Of a stretch of DNA of 64,000 nucleotides, positions 43,500 through 55,832 are shown piece after piece. The translations under genes and the position numbers were made by a program. The stretch is from Euptelea pleiosperma (lineage: Eukaryota; Streptophyta; Magnoliopsida; Ranunculales; Eupteleaceae): the NCBI GenBank assembly GCA_035048495.1, contig CM068542.1:39523109-39587108 (forward strand), read 5' to 3'. Each line of letters begins with the position of its first letter. Position 1 is the stretch's first letter. The notes under the pieces were generated by a model. The model saw nothing but the letters and a program-made list of their open reading frames with translations. It did no database searches and was not told the origin of the DNA.

Positions 43500-44555
43500 G
43501 ACTGTGTCCTCTAATGTCACTGACCCGTAATTAAGGGTTTTAACAAACGGCGGTCTCGGGTTAGGCGTCTCAGGACAGGACCGTTTGTTATCAATGAATA
43601 CTCATGAATTGACGAAAGTACCCTTATAGAATGACGAAAGAGTCGTTGGTGGTCGGTGGTTTTCTGACTTTTTATGAGTGGGATGAGACAATAGGTACAA
43701 AGGAAAACTGATGTTTTATGTCGGAAGTCGGAACCAAAATCATCTGTCTTTCTATACCTGTATTTACACGTGGCAGACTCCCAAAAAGACGTTCAGCAAA
43801 TCCATTCGATGAAGCCGTATATATATGAACAATCTTAACCGTTGATTAACTGACTTTTATTCACTGACTTTGGACTGTCGCTCTTTACTTCCAATTTTCT
43901 AAAGGGTGGAAATCATGGGATTTTGCCCATTGCACAAGGTTGACCTATCTTTTGGCCTGTAAAGATTGTTGCACACAAGTGTACTACTTGGATACCACTT
44001 ATAAAAAATAAAAATGTTACATGGATATCTGTAGGGGTATCGAGTACAATAAGGGATCAAGTCCAGGGATTCTTGAAATGGTATGATCAACTATCATACT
44101 CCATCAGTGCACAAAGGATAGGAGTATTATAGCTGCAGATGGCCCACATTTGGACGGTTGTCAATTATGAGAAGGGACATTCAAAAAAATCTATTAATTG
44201 TTATAAAAAGTAGGAGGATTTGGTCATAATGCCTAAATTATGGTCCATACATGGAGTGGTTCATCAGTTAAATGATCGATCAATTGATCATCTGCGCATC
44301 AATTAGATGGTGTGGATGATTTATTTTGTTGAGTTTTAATTATAATTGTATACTTGATCATTGTTCTTCATATTGGGAACTTTTGTAACACCCTCTGTGC
44401 GTGCGTTTAAATTTTAATATGCAACACCCCCGACAAATGAAAAATTCGGATATACTCCTCGACCAGAGTGATATTACAATATATCCTAATTGATTCGTCC
44501 AAATTTTAATGATCCCGAGAATATGTGATGAGATTGACCAAGGATGATATGGTGC
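43500..44555. other. Non-genic
   Basis: No gene or repeat recognised beyond short inverted words. Confidence 0.4.
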
Positions 44556-44559
44556 CCCT

Positions 44560-44890
44560 TGTTTTAGAAATTCGATGCCACTACAACCTCTTAGCAAATG
44601 TCTAAAATAAACTTCCATCTCTTAATACATAAGGAGATTACTTTTATCTTGAGGGTCAGGATCCGCAGACACAAATTTCTGACTCATATTTTCACTCGTG
44701 TTCTCGGCAAAATCCATGGCGGAGAGCACGAGTGAAAATTTAAGTCCTCAGAACCTGTTACTTATCTTCAACTAAACCTAACTAATTTACAGTAGATCCA
44801 TGGAGGAAGTAATCTCTTATGTACTAAGAGATGAAAGTTCATTTTAAGCATTTTCTAAGAAGCTGCAGAGGTTGTACTGAGATTTGATAA
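44560..44890. repeat. Nested foldback
   Basis: The outer arms CCACTACAACCTCTTAGC ... CATCTCTTAATACATAAGGA pair with CTTATGTACTAAGAGATG ... GCAGAGGTTGTACTGAG. An inner stem CACTCGTGTTCTC / GAGAGCACGAGTG surrounds a 20-nt loop near 44713. Confidence 0.65.
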
Positions 44891-45639
44891 TTTAAAGTTA
44901 TAAAGTTTCTGAGATGGGAGGGGGGTGTTGGATATTGTAATGATGGTAAACGTCCACTAAAAGTGTGCCACATGGCCTGTGATTTTCATTGTGACAGAAG
45001 CATATGTGAGAACGTCGTGGTAGAAGTTTTACTATGCTTGATCTAGGGATGTTTCAGAGGATCTCAGACAAGGGTTTCCCGCATCTTAAGGTGACACATG
45101 GCATGATTTGATATGTTAAATATTTTGATACCCACATTTAGGATCATCAAAGATCAAGGAGTTTGTAAATAACAAGGAATCATTGGCTCACCAAAATCAT
45201 ATAGAATGGTCGATTATATTCTTATGATGTATATCTAAAATCGACGGCTGAAAATGATTAAAAAAGAAAAAAGATCACTGGTCGAATTATGGGCTAGACT
45301 CAATCAATGCGATTCAGAGGCATGACTCCGTCCAAGAGTTGGACCACAAATACACTCACATTTTGCACTAATTATGTTGAAACAAAAAAAAGTACTGAAC
45401 ATGAATCATGCTTCTATTTTTATAAGGACATCACAAATCATGCTTCTTGATGCATATGCACTTGTGCATCATTTCACAATCTTGGTGTTCTCGGTGCCAC
45501 ATGCACTTCTAGGTTCACATGTTGTGGCATGGACCAAAACTACTCCTGTTTTTAAACCCAAAAAAACAGGGCCAGCCAAGGTCAATTCTTACTTGTATTT
45601 GGTAATCATGTGGAGGTATTTTTTTTAGGTTCCTCCTTT

Positions 45640-45850
45640 TTCCTTAAAGGCACAAGCTCCGATGACTTCCTTTTTCTGACACCTCTTGGTGTTCTCATGC
45701 TGAGCCGTGGATTTCACGAATCCAACGGTGGTTGTCAGCACCACACAAAAATTGATGCCAGCTCGGTGCTGACAACCACCGTTGGATTCTAACGGCCATG
45801 CAGAGAGGGGTCAGGAAAAAGGGGTCTCCTGAGCCCGACACTTCCTTAAT
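45640..45850. repeat. Small foldback (GCCAGCTCGGTGC family)
   Basis: GAATCCAACGGTGGTTGTCA (45718-45737) pairs perfectly with TGACAACCACCGTTGGATTC (45770-45789). Outer words TTTTCTGACACCTCT and AGAGGGGTCAGGAAA also pair. Confidence 0.75.
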
Positions 45851-46599
45851 ACAGGACTAGAGTTGGTTTCTGAAAAGAGATTCCAACATCAAATCAGTTC
45901 TTAGAAGAACTGTTAGCCCTTGAAAACACGAGCTTTCCAAACAGGCCTTAACATTTTCCAAGAGGAAATTGTTTCTCTCTTTCAAAGTGGTGGTCATTTT
46001 CTTGTTGACCAATCTCTTTTAACGACTCGGAACTTTCCTTTTTTTTGTATTTTTTGATAGCTCATTCTTTTTTTTTTTTTTTTTTTAGTATCCTTCTCCC
46101 ACTTGTGACACATTTATTTTATTATTAGTAGGTAAGCTTGTAGTTAGGGGAGATCCGTCGACCAGTATTAAATAAAAACATTGAAAGCTTAAGAACTTAC
46201 TGCATCCCCTATCGATATCTTTTTTATTTTTTTCGAAACCGTGGGTACCGGGGCATGATAGTCACCCCTTTCACACACGCCCGAGTGTACTAGAAGAGTT
46301 AATGTAGCCACTTATTACCCTCTACTCTTTCTGGGGGTGGCCACAAGGAGAGTTGGAACTCATAACTCAGTACTTGTGTGGCACCTTTTGGTATATAAGC
46401 CTTATATTAATTCCCATTCCCGCCATACCTGATATCAGATGGACCCGATTGACATGGCCGGCTCCAGGTCAATCTTTTAGACCTAATTGATAAAATCCAC
46501 ATAGCATGAAATCACACATATGAGAATATGAAAAAAATTCCTTAGAAGGAGTCAGAATTGGTATATATTAGAATTAAAAAATAGGATAAAGATGTAAGC

Positions 46600-46965
46600 A
46601 GGCATGCTTGAAACTTTTTCAAATGCGGAAGCATGAATTTTGTTACTCACCACTGTCATCTGGGCCCACTGACCGCATGGATGTTTATCCCACCCCTTGG
46701 TGGATATACACACCAAAAATCACCCTGATTGATAATCTATAACCATTAGATTTTAGCACTTTTTAAGGTGTTTTTATAGCCGTTGAATGCAACCATCGTT
46801 TTTAGTACTAAAACCAACGGCTAAGAAATCATCAAACAAGCTGATTTTTTATTTTTGGTATGAATGTCTACTAAGGGGTGGGCTAATCATCCATGCGGTC
46901 AGTGGGCCCAGATGACATCGATGACTATCAAAAATGACGCTTCCGCATTTGAAAAGATCTCAGGT
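46600..46965. mobile_element. Foldback MITE, second subfamily
   Basis: TTCAAATGCGGAAGC and ATCTGGGCCCACTGACCGCA on the left pair with TGCGGTCAGTGGGCCCAGAT and GCTTCCGCATTTGAA on the right. The centre has CACCAAAAATCACCCTGATT and a matching AAGCTGATTTTT. Confidence 0.75.
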
Positions 46966-47088
46966 ATACCTTGTTACATCACGACCCAAAAAATATTGGT
47001 GTAGACTTATATGAAGCTAAGTTATCCACCTAAAAACTAATTTTTTTAATAAATTTAATCCAACCGTTTGGTTCAAGGGTCAGCTTCA

Positions 47089-47462
47089 GTTACCACCCTA
47101 AAATGACAGGCTCCGGTTACAGGATACAATATAAGCCACGTGGCATACGCTTATAGGACTCTGACCGTATAGATGTTTGGCAAATCCCTAAGTGAACCTA
47201 CAAACCAAAAATCAGCCTGACTAGTGATTTATAGGCGTTGGATTGGACGTATTTTCATGGGTTGATCTCAACTGTGAAATTTGATCAGTATTTGAGGTAC
47301 AAAGAACCAACGCCTAGAAATCACTAATCACGATGATTTTTGGGTTTTAGGTCCACCAAGCGATTGGCCAAACATCCATACGGTCAGAGTCCTCTAATAG
47401 TGTACCACGTGGCTGATATTGTGTCCTGTAACAGGAGCCTGTCATTTTAGGGCGGTAACTGG
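47089..47462. mobile_element. Foldback MITE
   Basis: TACCACCCTAAAATGACAGG on the left and CCTGTCATTTTAGGGCGGTA on the right are near-perfect inverted ends. Inside are GCCACGTGGCATACGC / GTGTACCACGTGGC G-box arms and the family core. Confidence 0.85.
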
Positions 47463-47640
47463 AGCCCGACCCTTGGTTCAAATGGTTCACACTTGGACTT
47501 GGTGTACTTGGCCGATTTAATGACTCAAGGGAACTTGGTGCCATTATGTGTGAGAGAGAGAGAGACTGTCCTGGACTCCTATTCTTGGTAGAAGAAAGAG
47601 ACCCAAGACCAAACATTTGTGGTTAGCAGAACGGACCAAG
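47463..47640. other. Spacer between foldbacks
   Basis: Contains a short GA tract near 47552-47565. The minus-strand open frame here is a by-product of repeat sequence. Confidence 0.4.
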
Positions 47641-47674
47641 ACTTACCCTAGATGAGAAGAGGCCCTTTTCAACG

Positions 47675-48020
47675 TGATGGGTCACATTATGAGCCACGTG
47701 GTACGCTTTTTAGAGATAACTGACGGTATGAATGTTTTGGTCCATCCCTAGGTGGACCTATATACCAAAAATCAGCGATTTCAAACCTTTGGATATTTGT
47801 ACCTCAAATAATGATTAAATTCAACGGTTAAAAATCAATCCATGAAAACGTCTCCGGTCCAATCCAATGTTTAGAAATCACTAATCAGGCTAATTTTCGG
47901 TCTGTGGGTCCACGGTCCACCTAGGGTTGGGCGAAACATCCATACAGTCATCGATCTCTAAAATTGTACCACGTGGCTCATAATGTAGTCCGTCAGCAAA
48001 GTTCTACTTGTTCACCTAGG
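47675..48020. mobile_element. Foldback MITE
   Basis: TTATGAGCCACGTGGTACGC on the left, TGTACCACGTGGCTCATAAT on the right. The interior is as in neighbouring copies. Confidence 0.75.
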
Positions 48021-48384
48021 GATGGCCATTCCATACATTCAGTGGTCTGAGAGTGTACCACGTGGGCATCCGTGGGTGAGCGTCCGTCATCAAAAGACTC
48101 CTCATCAAAGGTTTATTCAGTCTAGTACAATTACTACACATGTGCTATTTCGTACACAAAATTAATTACTTGATTGAATAAGATCAAGTGGTCCTACAAG
48201 ATGGTTGCTGTACAAATTTGACCTTTTTTTTTTGAGTGGGAAATGAATTTTCCAGTGTTTTTTAACCTTCAGGCAACATTTGACAGTGTGACGAAAATGC
48301 CCTTAACATAACTGTCTTACCCTATCTTTTCAAAAGTTAAATCTAGGAATACAATGATTCGACCCGTCAATTGTTGACCGGAAG

Positions 48385-49005
48385 AGGTAAAAAGCGAGTA
48401 AAACTTTTTGATGACAGGGCGCAATATGAATAAAACTTTGATGACAGGGCACAATATGAGCCACGTGGAACACTCTTAAGGACTCTGACCGTATAGATGT
48501 TTGACCAATCATTAGGTGGACCTACAAACCAAAATTCAGTCTGATTAGGGATTTCTAGGCGTTGGATTGGAATTGTTTTCTTGTGTTGATTTTAACCGTG
48601 TGAAATTTGAGCATTATTGACCATTATTTGAGGTACAAAGATCCAAAGGTTTGAAATCACAAATCAACACAAGAAAACAATTCCAATCCAACGCCAAGCT
48701 GCAAATGACTAGAGGATTCTGACCGTATGAATGTTTGGCAAATCCCTAGGTGGACCTGCGAACCAAAAATGGGCCCAATTAGTGATTTCTATGTGTTGGA
48801 TTAGAATTATTTTCATGGGTTGATTTTAACCGTGGGAATTTGAGCATTATTGACCATTATTTGAGGTACAAAGATCCAAATGTTTGAAATCACTAATCAA
48901 GCTGATTTTTGGTTTGTAGGTCCACCTAGGGATTGGAAAAACATCCACACGGTCAGAGTCCTCTAAGAGTGTGCCTCGTGGCTCATATTGCGCTCTGCCA
49001 TCAGC
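48385..49005. mobile_element. Two rearranged foldback MITEs
   Basis: A first copy (48385-48715) begins GCGAGTAAAACTTT and CAATATGAGCCACGTGG, but its right half turns back to AACACAAGAAAACAATTCCA, an inverted duplicate of its own centre (48541-48583). A second copy (48716-49005) has a normal right arm (GTGTGCCTCGTGGCTCATAT) but a truncated left arm. Confidence 0.65.
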
Positions 49006-49064
49006 CTCGATGATAGGGCCATGTCATCAACTTCGATGACAATTGACAGTCAGCAAAGCCAATG

Positions 49065-49440
49065 ACTACCACAATATAAGCTACGTGGCACATATTTAGA
49101 GGACACTGACTATATGGATGTTTGGCCAATCCCTAGGTGGACGATGGACCTACAAACCAAAAATCAGCCCGATTAGTGATTTCTAGGTATTGGATTAGAG
49201 TCATTTTCATGGGTTGATTTTAACCCTTTGAATTTGAGCATTATTGACCATTATTTGGGATACAAGGATTGAAAGGTTTGAAATCACTAGTGAAGCTGAT
49301 TTTTGGTTTGTATTCCACCTAGGGATTGACCAAACATCCAAACGGCCAGTGTCCTTTAAGAGAGTGTCACGTGGCTCATATTGTCGCAGTTAGCAGCTTT
49401 GATGACTGTTGACGGTCAGCAAAGTTTTACTCTTAAAAAG
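49065..49440. mobile_element. Foldback MITE
   Basis: CAATATAAGCTACGTGGCAC on the left and GTGTCACGTGGCTCATATTG on the right, ending GCAAAGTTTTACTC. Its right part is the start of the large duplicated block. Confidence 0.75.
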
Positions 49441-50280
49441 CTTACTGGAAAATCATTTCCTGCCTTTTTTCTTGCTTAGCTACCTGAAATTTTTTCCAGT
49501 GAACTTGTGACCTCTTCCTGCAAACTCAATGAAAACCCCTTTAAAAACATTTATCTTTGTCTATTTTTTCAAAAATCCAATGTGAAGTAAGAAACATTTC
49601 TGTTAAATGCGGAAAATGTTAACGGGAAGTTATAAAAAGCTCACTGGAAAAATCACATCCCTTTATTATTATTAAAAAAAAAAAAAAACGAACAGGATAT
49701 GGTAATATCATTATCACTAGGCCTAAACCATTGGATTATCCTCGAGATTTATGTGGTGTAAATCTTAGGACCATCAGCAGTGTGGACAGGACAGGACTAC
49801 AGCCACTAGGACCATTCAACACGACGGAATTTTCCACAAATATGATAAAATGTGTATTTTTGGATGTATGATGTGTTGTGGGTATGATATGGAATTATTA
49901 TTATTTTTTTATTTATTGTTTTTTTGTAAGCATGCAAAACCATAAACCAAACAAAGAAAAATCAACCTATAGAGAGGGCCTCTTATCGACATCCAGAACT
50001 TCAACATGAATTTTCTTCTTGGGAATTGAAGATGGGCTTTTTGTTGGCCCTTTGGTCCAACAATGTTGAATAGCAAGCTTGCACAGATATTGCATTACCT
50101 TATTGGACCTGAACTATGTGGTCTGGGCCCTTTTAAGAACCTGGGCCTAAATTTTGGGAACCAATAACATCATGAATTTTTTTTAATGTGCACAACTAAA
50201 AATATATGGTATACATGGCATGCCCCAAGTAGTTGAGGAAAGCCATGGCACGCAGACGTACTGCTCTTTAAAAAAAGAAG

Positions 50281-50381
<101 letters not shown>

Positions 50382-50600
50382 TGTTGACTCATGCTATTCT
50401 TACTAATATAATAACTAATGGACGTGGGTCCCACATGCTGATGAGTTAATGACTAATTTTTTGTGATGATATATTTATCAACATTGATATCAACCACACA
50501 AAAAATATCAGCCCATTCCAACATTTGCAGCATTGTGAAAAGTGTATTGCAAGTTGAAAAATTTTAGACCATCCATTTTCACTGTTAAATTTATATCCAT

Positions 50601-50753
50601 CAGGAGACTGCGCCCCCTGATGGCCACCCTACTAGGATTTATCCTAGATGCGCCCGGTCCGTGTCTAAGAGGGGTCGGCACTGACCCGAGGGGATTAGTC
50701 GGGTCTCAAAGAGATCCGGAAACCTCCTGTCACATAAAAAAAAAAAAAAAAAA
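50601..50753 (+). mobile_element. SINE insertion with poly(A) tail and target duplication
   Basis: About 135 bp ending in about 18 A, flanked by AAATTTATATCCAT on both sides (50587-50600 and 50751-50764, the As overlapping the tail). The paralogous block at 56040 shows the single, empty target. The body contains GGGGATTAGTCGGG and GATCCGGAAACC, like the conserved 3' domain of many angiosperm SINEs. No clear A/B boxes, so probably 5'-truncated. Confidence 0.85.
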
Positions 50754-51764
50754 TTTATATCCATATTTGAAGTTTTAAAAATTACTGTTTTGGTGAGGAG
50801 GAGATCATCCTCACAAAAAAACCAACTCCTAACTCATCTGAATGTGGGCCCCATATCCATTAGTCCTTTATTAGTAAGAATAGAACGAGTCAACGTGTGT
50901 GTGTGTGTGTGTTGTTAGGATAAATCTAAAAATTAAGCTCTATGGTTGAGGCTATTGACCTTTGGATTCAAGAGATTGATGCAGGTGTTATATGGTACAC
51001 TGAATCTCTTGAGTCCAATGGTTGAATGGCCTGAAGCTATGCACATTTATTTTTGGTTATCCATGGGATAGCATTTTCCTAAATCTAAATTCTTACACCC
51101 GAGATCACGCCATACATTGAATTGAGCTGTTGATAACGTGGAGACTATCCTTCAAAAAAAAAAAAAATAGTCCATTTTGAAATTCCTTAACTCGTGAAAA
51201 GTTGACTTGAATTTGAAAAATGTGCACCATCCATGCACTTAAGCCGTAACTTTAGGTTAACTTTTTTATATGGTTAGTAGTATTGGAATTGACTGAATTT
51301 TGATAATGATGATTATTATGATGATGAAAACTCAACTTATTGTTGGATTGTCCAACACGATCTCCATGTAGGCCCTACATGGAACTCCCACTTGTTAGAT
51401 GTGATGGGGTCTCAAATGCCAAGGACCAGGATGACAATATTATCACGCACTTTAGCAACCTAGTAAAAATATATAAAAAATGGGCCGGGCCAGCGCAATG
51501 GTTAGTTCTGGTCTGATACTTCTGGCTTTTGTTTGGAAACCATTTGATCCCAATTTTTTGGGCCCTGCTTTTTTAATATTTTGCCCTTAAAACAAGGCAC
51601 CAGTTCGTTTTTGCGGATACAAGTCCTCGTGTTAATCACATGGGCTTTAACTTGAATTTAAGCCCAACTTATAAATAGGCGGGTATGAGTTTAAGCCCAA
51701 TATTTGGTCGGTTTAGATCCCATCATAGACCCAATGTATTGGTAATAACACCGAATCTGATCCG

Positions 51765-52250
51765 TTGATGCCCCTACTGAATCCTTTCCTTGTTATGAGT
51801 TTCACTTTACCTGATTCTATAAACCTACTAATATCATTTCCATTTTGCAGACAATGAACTTAGTTTTAGAAATGGAGGTGTAGAAATCAACGGTAGGAAA
51901 GAGGGTTGGGAACAGCCTTGGATGTGTTAGATGTCTTAGTGCAAACTCAAAAGTAATCTAAGTGATATGAACATTGTTCCAGAGCTGTTAGCTACTGGAA
52001 ACCTACGTCTCGAGCACCAAAGAACAAGAAAACCGTTTTGATGACTTTCCATTCCCCCAAACGGTGCTATCTCGTGGGTGGGCAAATCTGGGATTTGATG
52101 CCGTACATTGATTTTCCTCGGGATTTGCACACTACAAGCAATAGGATAAAACCACCATAAGAAAGAAGAAAGAAAGAGGGAGAGAACCATTTTTTATGTA
52201 GTTTGTCTTTGGATTCCACTAATGGCCGGCACTGAGCAATGAGTGATCCA
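51765..52250. other. Copy-1-specific block in the duplication
   Basis: Not present between the corresponding points of copy 2 (about 57880). Insertion in copy 1 or deletion in copy 2 cannot be told apart. No coding domain. Confidence 0.45.
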
Positions 52251-52590
52251 TTAGATTAGTTGTTGTGTTACAATACTTCTCTCTCTTCTTATCCCATCTC
52301 CTCTTCTCCAAGTTATGGGTGTACAATATAGAGATAATCGGAATACCTTCTCTTAATATATTAGTCTCACAGATAGAAAGTTTCTTCTATTAATATATAG
52401 ATTCTTCAAAATTAGAAGTTTCACCATAGAAGGTTTCTTCTACTAAAAGCTAAATTCTCCCAAAATATAAGTCTCACTAATATAAGGTTTCCTCTACTAA
52501 GAGATATTTTCTTAAAGTAAGGATAAGTAATGATACATTGTAACGAGGGTATTGTCAAGTAAATGTACTGTAGAATTTATCCTTGGGACT

Positions 52591-53745
52591 GCCAATTCGA
52601 AGGTTGACCCTCGAAGAGGTGGAGCTCATCGATGGCCGATGGTCCGCTTTTGAGAATAAAACAATTGATTGATAAAATAATGTTATGATTGTCAAACGGA
52701 CTATGAAAGTAGGATTTTTCTTCGTTGTTAGTTACGGAAACCCTAATCTCAACATATTTATAATTTATTCCGAATTTTAATCCTGCAAAATATGAATTTT
52801 TGTATTGGGATTTGTGTCGGATGTCGATCCGCGCTCGGGGTTAGTTCGCACGATTCATGAACATGAAATAACGGATTTATCTCAGAAATTGTGGTGATGT
52901 GAGAATGGTGAAACGATTTAAAACATGCTTAGTGATTTTTAGAGAGAGAATCATAATTAATTTAAATGACAGCAATAGAAATCAAAATAATATTTTCTTA
53001 TAAACCAATATCATTTATTGAATCCGAATTCTTACAATGCTCAAAAACATTAAACAAACACTAGAAATTCAAAAGAACTAACGATTAATCTAGAGAGAGA
53101 AAGATAAAGGACCTAAAGAAAGAAATTAGGTAAAGAGAGAGAAAATAACTAAAATGTAGAGAGAGAAAGTGGAATTAAAGGGGTTTCCTAGAGAGAGAAA
53201 GTAGGCTAGAGAGAGAAATGGAGGATTATCTCAAATACTAACCAATGAAATGGTGATTGGAGATTGGCCCTTGATGGGGGTGGGTTGCATGAAGAGGAAG
53301 ATGGTGGTGTGGACGAACCTGAAGCTATTGAGGGTAGCATTGATGTGTGTGGTGGTGGATGGAGCGATGCTGCAGGGCAACAAGCAAAGATGGAGGCGTG
53401 GTGAGAAGCAGGTCGTTAATGGTTGTGGGAGAAGCAGCAAAGGGAGGTACGACCTCCTCTCTTCTTCCCTTCTTCTTTTTTTTTTTCTTTTTTTTGGTTT
53501 TTCCTGTTTATGAGAAGATGAAGACGGCGGCTGGAAGAGAGGGAGGAGAGAGGGGCGGTGCACCAGGGAGAGGTTCCTCTCTAGCATGTTGTGGAGAGGG
53601 CGGCTTGTGGAGTTCTAAGGCTCAATCCGAATCAGCAACGTGGGAAGGTAAGCTTGCCGGCGTCAATGGAGGTGGCCGGAGTTGCAAGTTGCAGCTCCGG
53701 CAACCTTTGATAGAAGCAGCGATCGTGGGGCGATGGTGTTGCAAA
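52591..53745. other. Spacer between duplicated blocks
   Basis: GAGAGAGAAA-type repeats near 53085-53220 and a GGCGG/GGAGG-rich section at 53260-53720. The open frames on both strands here (e.g. 53347-53778) are low-complexity and not called. Confidence 0.45.
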
Positions 53746-54577
53746 CGGCCAAACATCCAAACGGCCAGTGTCCTTTAAGAGAGTGTCACGTGGCTCATAT
53801 TGTCGCGGTTAGCAGCTTTGATGACTGTTGACGGTCAGCAAAGTTTTACTCTTAAAAAGCTTACCGAAAATCATTTCCTGCCTTTTTTCTTGCTTAACCA
53901 CCTGAAAATTTTTCCAGTGAACTTTTGATCTCTTCCTACAAACTCAATGAAAAGACCCCTTTAAAAACATTTATCTTTGTCTATTTTTTCGAAAATCCAA
54001 TGTAAAGTAAGAAACATTTCTGTTAAATGTGGAAAGAAAAATCAAATCCCTTTATTATTATTAAAAAAAAAAGAAAAGAATAGGATATGGTAATATCATT
54101 TTCACTAGGCTTAAACCATTGGATTATCCTCGAGATTTATGTGGTGTAAATCTTAAGACCATCAGCAGTGTGGGCAGGACAGGACTACAGCCACTAGGAC
54201 CATTCAACACGACGGAATTTTCCACAAATATGATAAAATGTGTATTTTTGGATGTATGATGTGTTGTGGGTATGATATGGAATTATTATTATTTTTTTAT
54301 TTATTGTTTTTTTGTAAGCATGCAAAACCATAAACCAAACAAAAAAAAATCAACCTATAGAGAGGGCCTTTTATTGACATCCAGAACTTCAACATGAATT
54401 TTCTTCTTGGGAATTGAAGATGGGCTTTTTGTTGGCCCTTTGGTCCAACAATGTTGAATAGCAAGCTTGCACAGATATTGCATTACCTTTTTGGACCTGA
54501 ACTATGTGGTCTGGGCCCTTTTAAGAACCTGGGCCTGAATTTTGGGAACCAATAATTAACATTATGAATTTTTTTTA

Positions 54578-55382
54578 GGGAATTTTTGACATACAATCCC
54601 CCCCCCCCCCTTGAAAAAGCTGACATACCCTCATATGACTTGGTCCATTGTCATTTGACCAATGTTGACTCGAGTTGACTACCTAATTTTGTATTAAAGG
54701 ACGAAAGTTCCCTTGTCTTCAACATTAGATCAAGGGTTTGGGTTTAGGCCAAAACCCATACCCCAAATCAAGCATGAAGAGGAGATTAAAAATAAAAATT
54801 AAAACCCATGTTGGTAAACTTGAGATTTTTTTTTATGGATTTTATTGTAGAATAAAATTTTAAAATTGGGAGAACCCATCTTTCCAAAATCCACACCTCA
54901 AAAGCTTAAAATATAAATTTCTTTGTCTTATTTTTCATTTTTGTTAATGAAAACTTTAAAAATTGTATGTTTTTTTTTATTTTTTATTTTTTATTTTTTA
55001 TTTTTTATTTTTTATTTTTTATTTTTTATCCTTAGGTTTTAAATTATTGCCAAAGTGGTGGCCAGCCGGCCATGAGACTCCAGTGGGTTGTTCGCCAGTG
55101 ATGGGCGGCCAACCCATTGGAATCTCTTGGTCGGCCATCCACCACAGCCGTTTGATTTGGAGTTTGGGTTTTGACCCAAACCCTTGTTCCAAGGTTGAAG
55201 ACAAGGGCATTTTTGCCATTTAATACAAAATTTGGTAGTCAACTCGGGTCAACACTGGTCAAATGACAGTAGACCAAGTCATAGGGGGTTATGTCAACTT
55301 TTTCAAATTATGGGGGGGTATGTCAAATTTTAAAGATAACATTGGGGGGGGGGGGGGGGGGGGGGGTATGTCAAAAATTCCC
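54578..55382. mobile_element. Mutator-like non-autonomous element with perfect ends
   Basis: Perfect 17-bp terminal inverted repeats GGGAATTTTTGACATAC / GTATGTCAAAAATTCCC lie within longer diverged arms (TTGACC...GTTGACT words both sides). A 9-bp duplication TTTTTTTTA flanks it (54569-54577, 55383-55391). Copy 1 shows the single empty site at 50176. The centre has an (ATTTTTT)n minisatellite at about 54970-55028, and homopolymer C and G runs lie near the two ends. No transposase. Confidence 0.88.
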
Positions 55383-55797
55383 TTTTTTTTAATGTGCACA
55401 ACTAAAAATATATGGTATAGGGGTGGCATGCCCCATGCACATAGTTGAGGAAAGCCATGGCACACAGGCATACCCACATGGAAGATGAATCAATAGCTTA
55501 TTTTCGGTGTGGATGATCTCCCCACCATATAGATCATCCCTACAAAAAATCGGCACATTCTGAAATTTCTAACCCCATCAAATGTGGTTTTCAAGTTAAC
55601 GATAAAAAGAGACGGTCCATAATTCTTCAACTCGTAAACTGGTCTACGAATGTCAGAATGATTTGAATTTTTGTGAGGATGATCTCCTCACCAGAGAGAC
55701 CATCCTCACCAAAAATCATCCCATTCCAAAACTTCTAATTTATATATTAGGCCGCACCAAGTTTTTGTTGTCCAAAATGTTGTACCCCGATCATGAC

Positions 55798-55799
<2 letters not shown>

Positions 55800-55831
<32 letters not shown>

Positions 55832-55832
55832 G
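55800..55832. repeat. (TA)n microsatellite
   Basis: About 15 TA units; counterpart of the compound repeat at 50284. Confidence 0.9.

Noticed and set aside
47347..47616. 89-aa minus-strand frame with a Ser/Leu run
   Set aside because: Made of a foldback arm plus a short GA tract; not coding.
47089..49440. CRISPR-like array
   Set aside because: Repeats are long, internally inverted and of unequal spacing, with no short direct repeat and unique spacer pattern; they are plant foldback MITEs.
53347..53778. 143-aa plus-strand frame and 118-aa minus-strand frame
   Set aside because: GG/GA-rich low-complexity sequence open on both strands, running into the duplicated repeat block; no domain.
55263..55477. 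Poly-Gly and poly-Pro open frames on opposite strands
   Set aside because: They translate the G homopolymer at the right end of the Mutator-like element.
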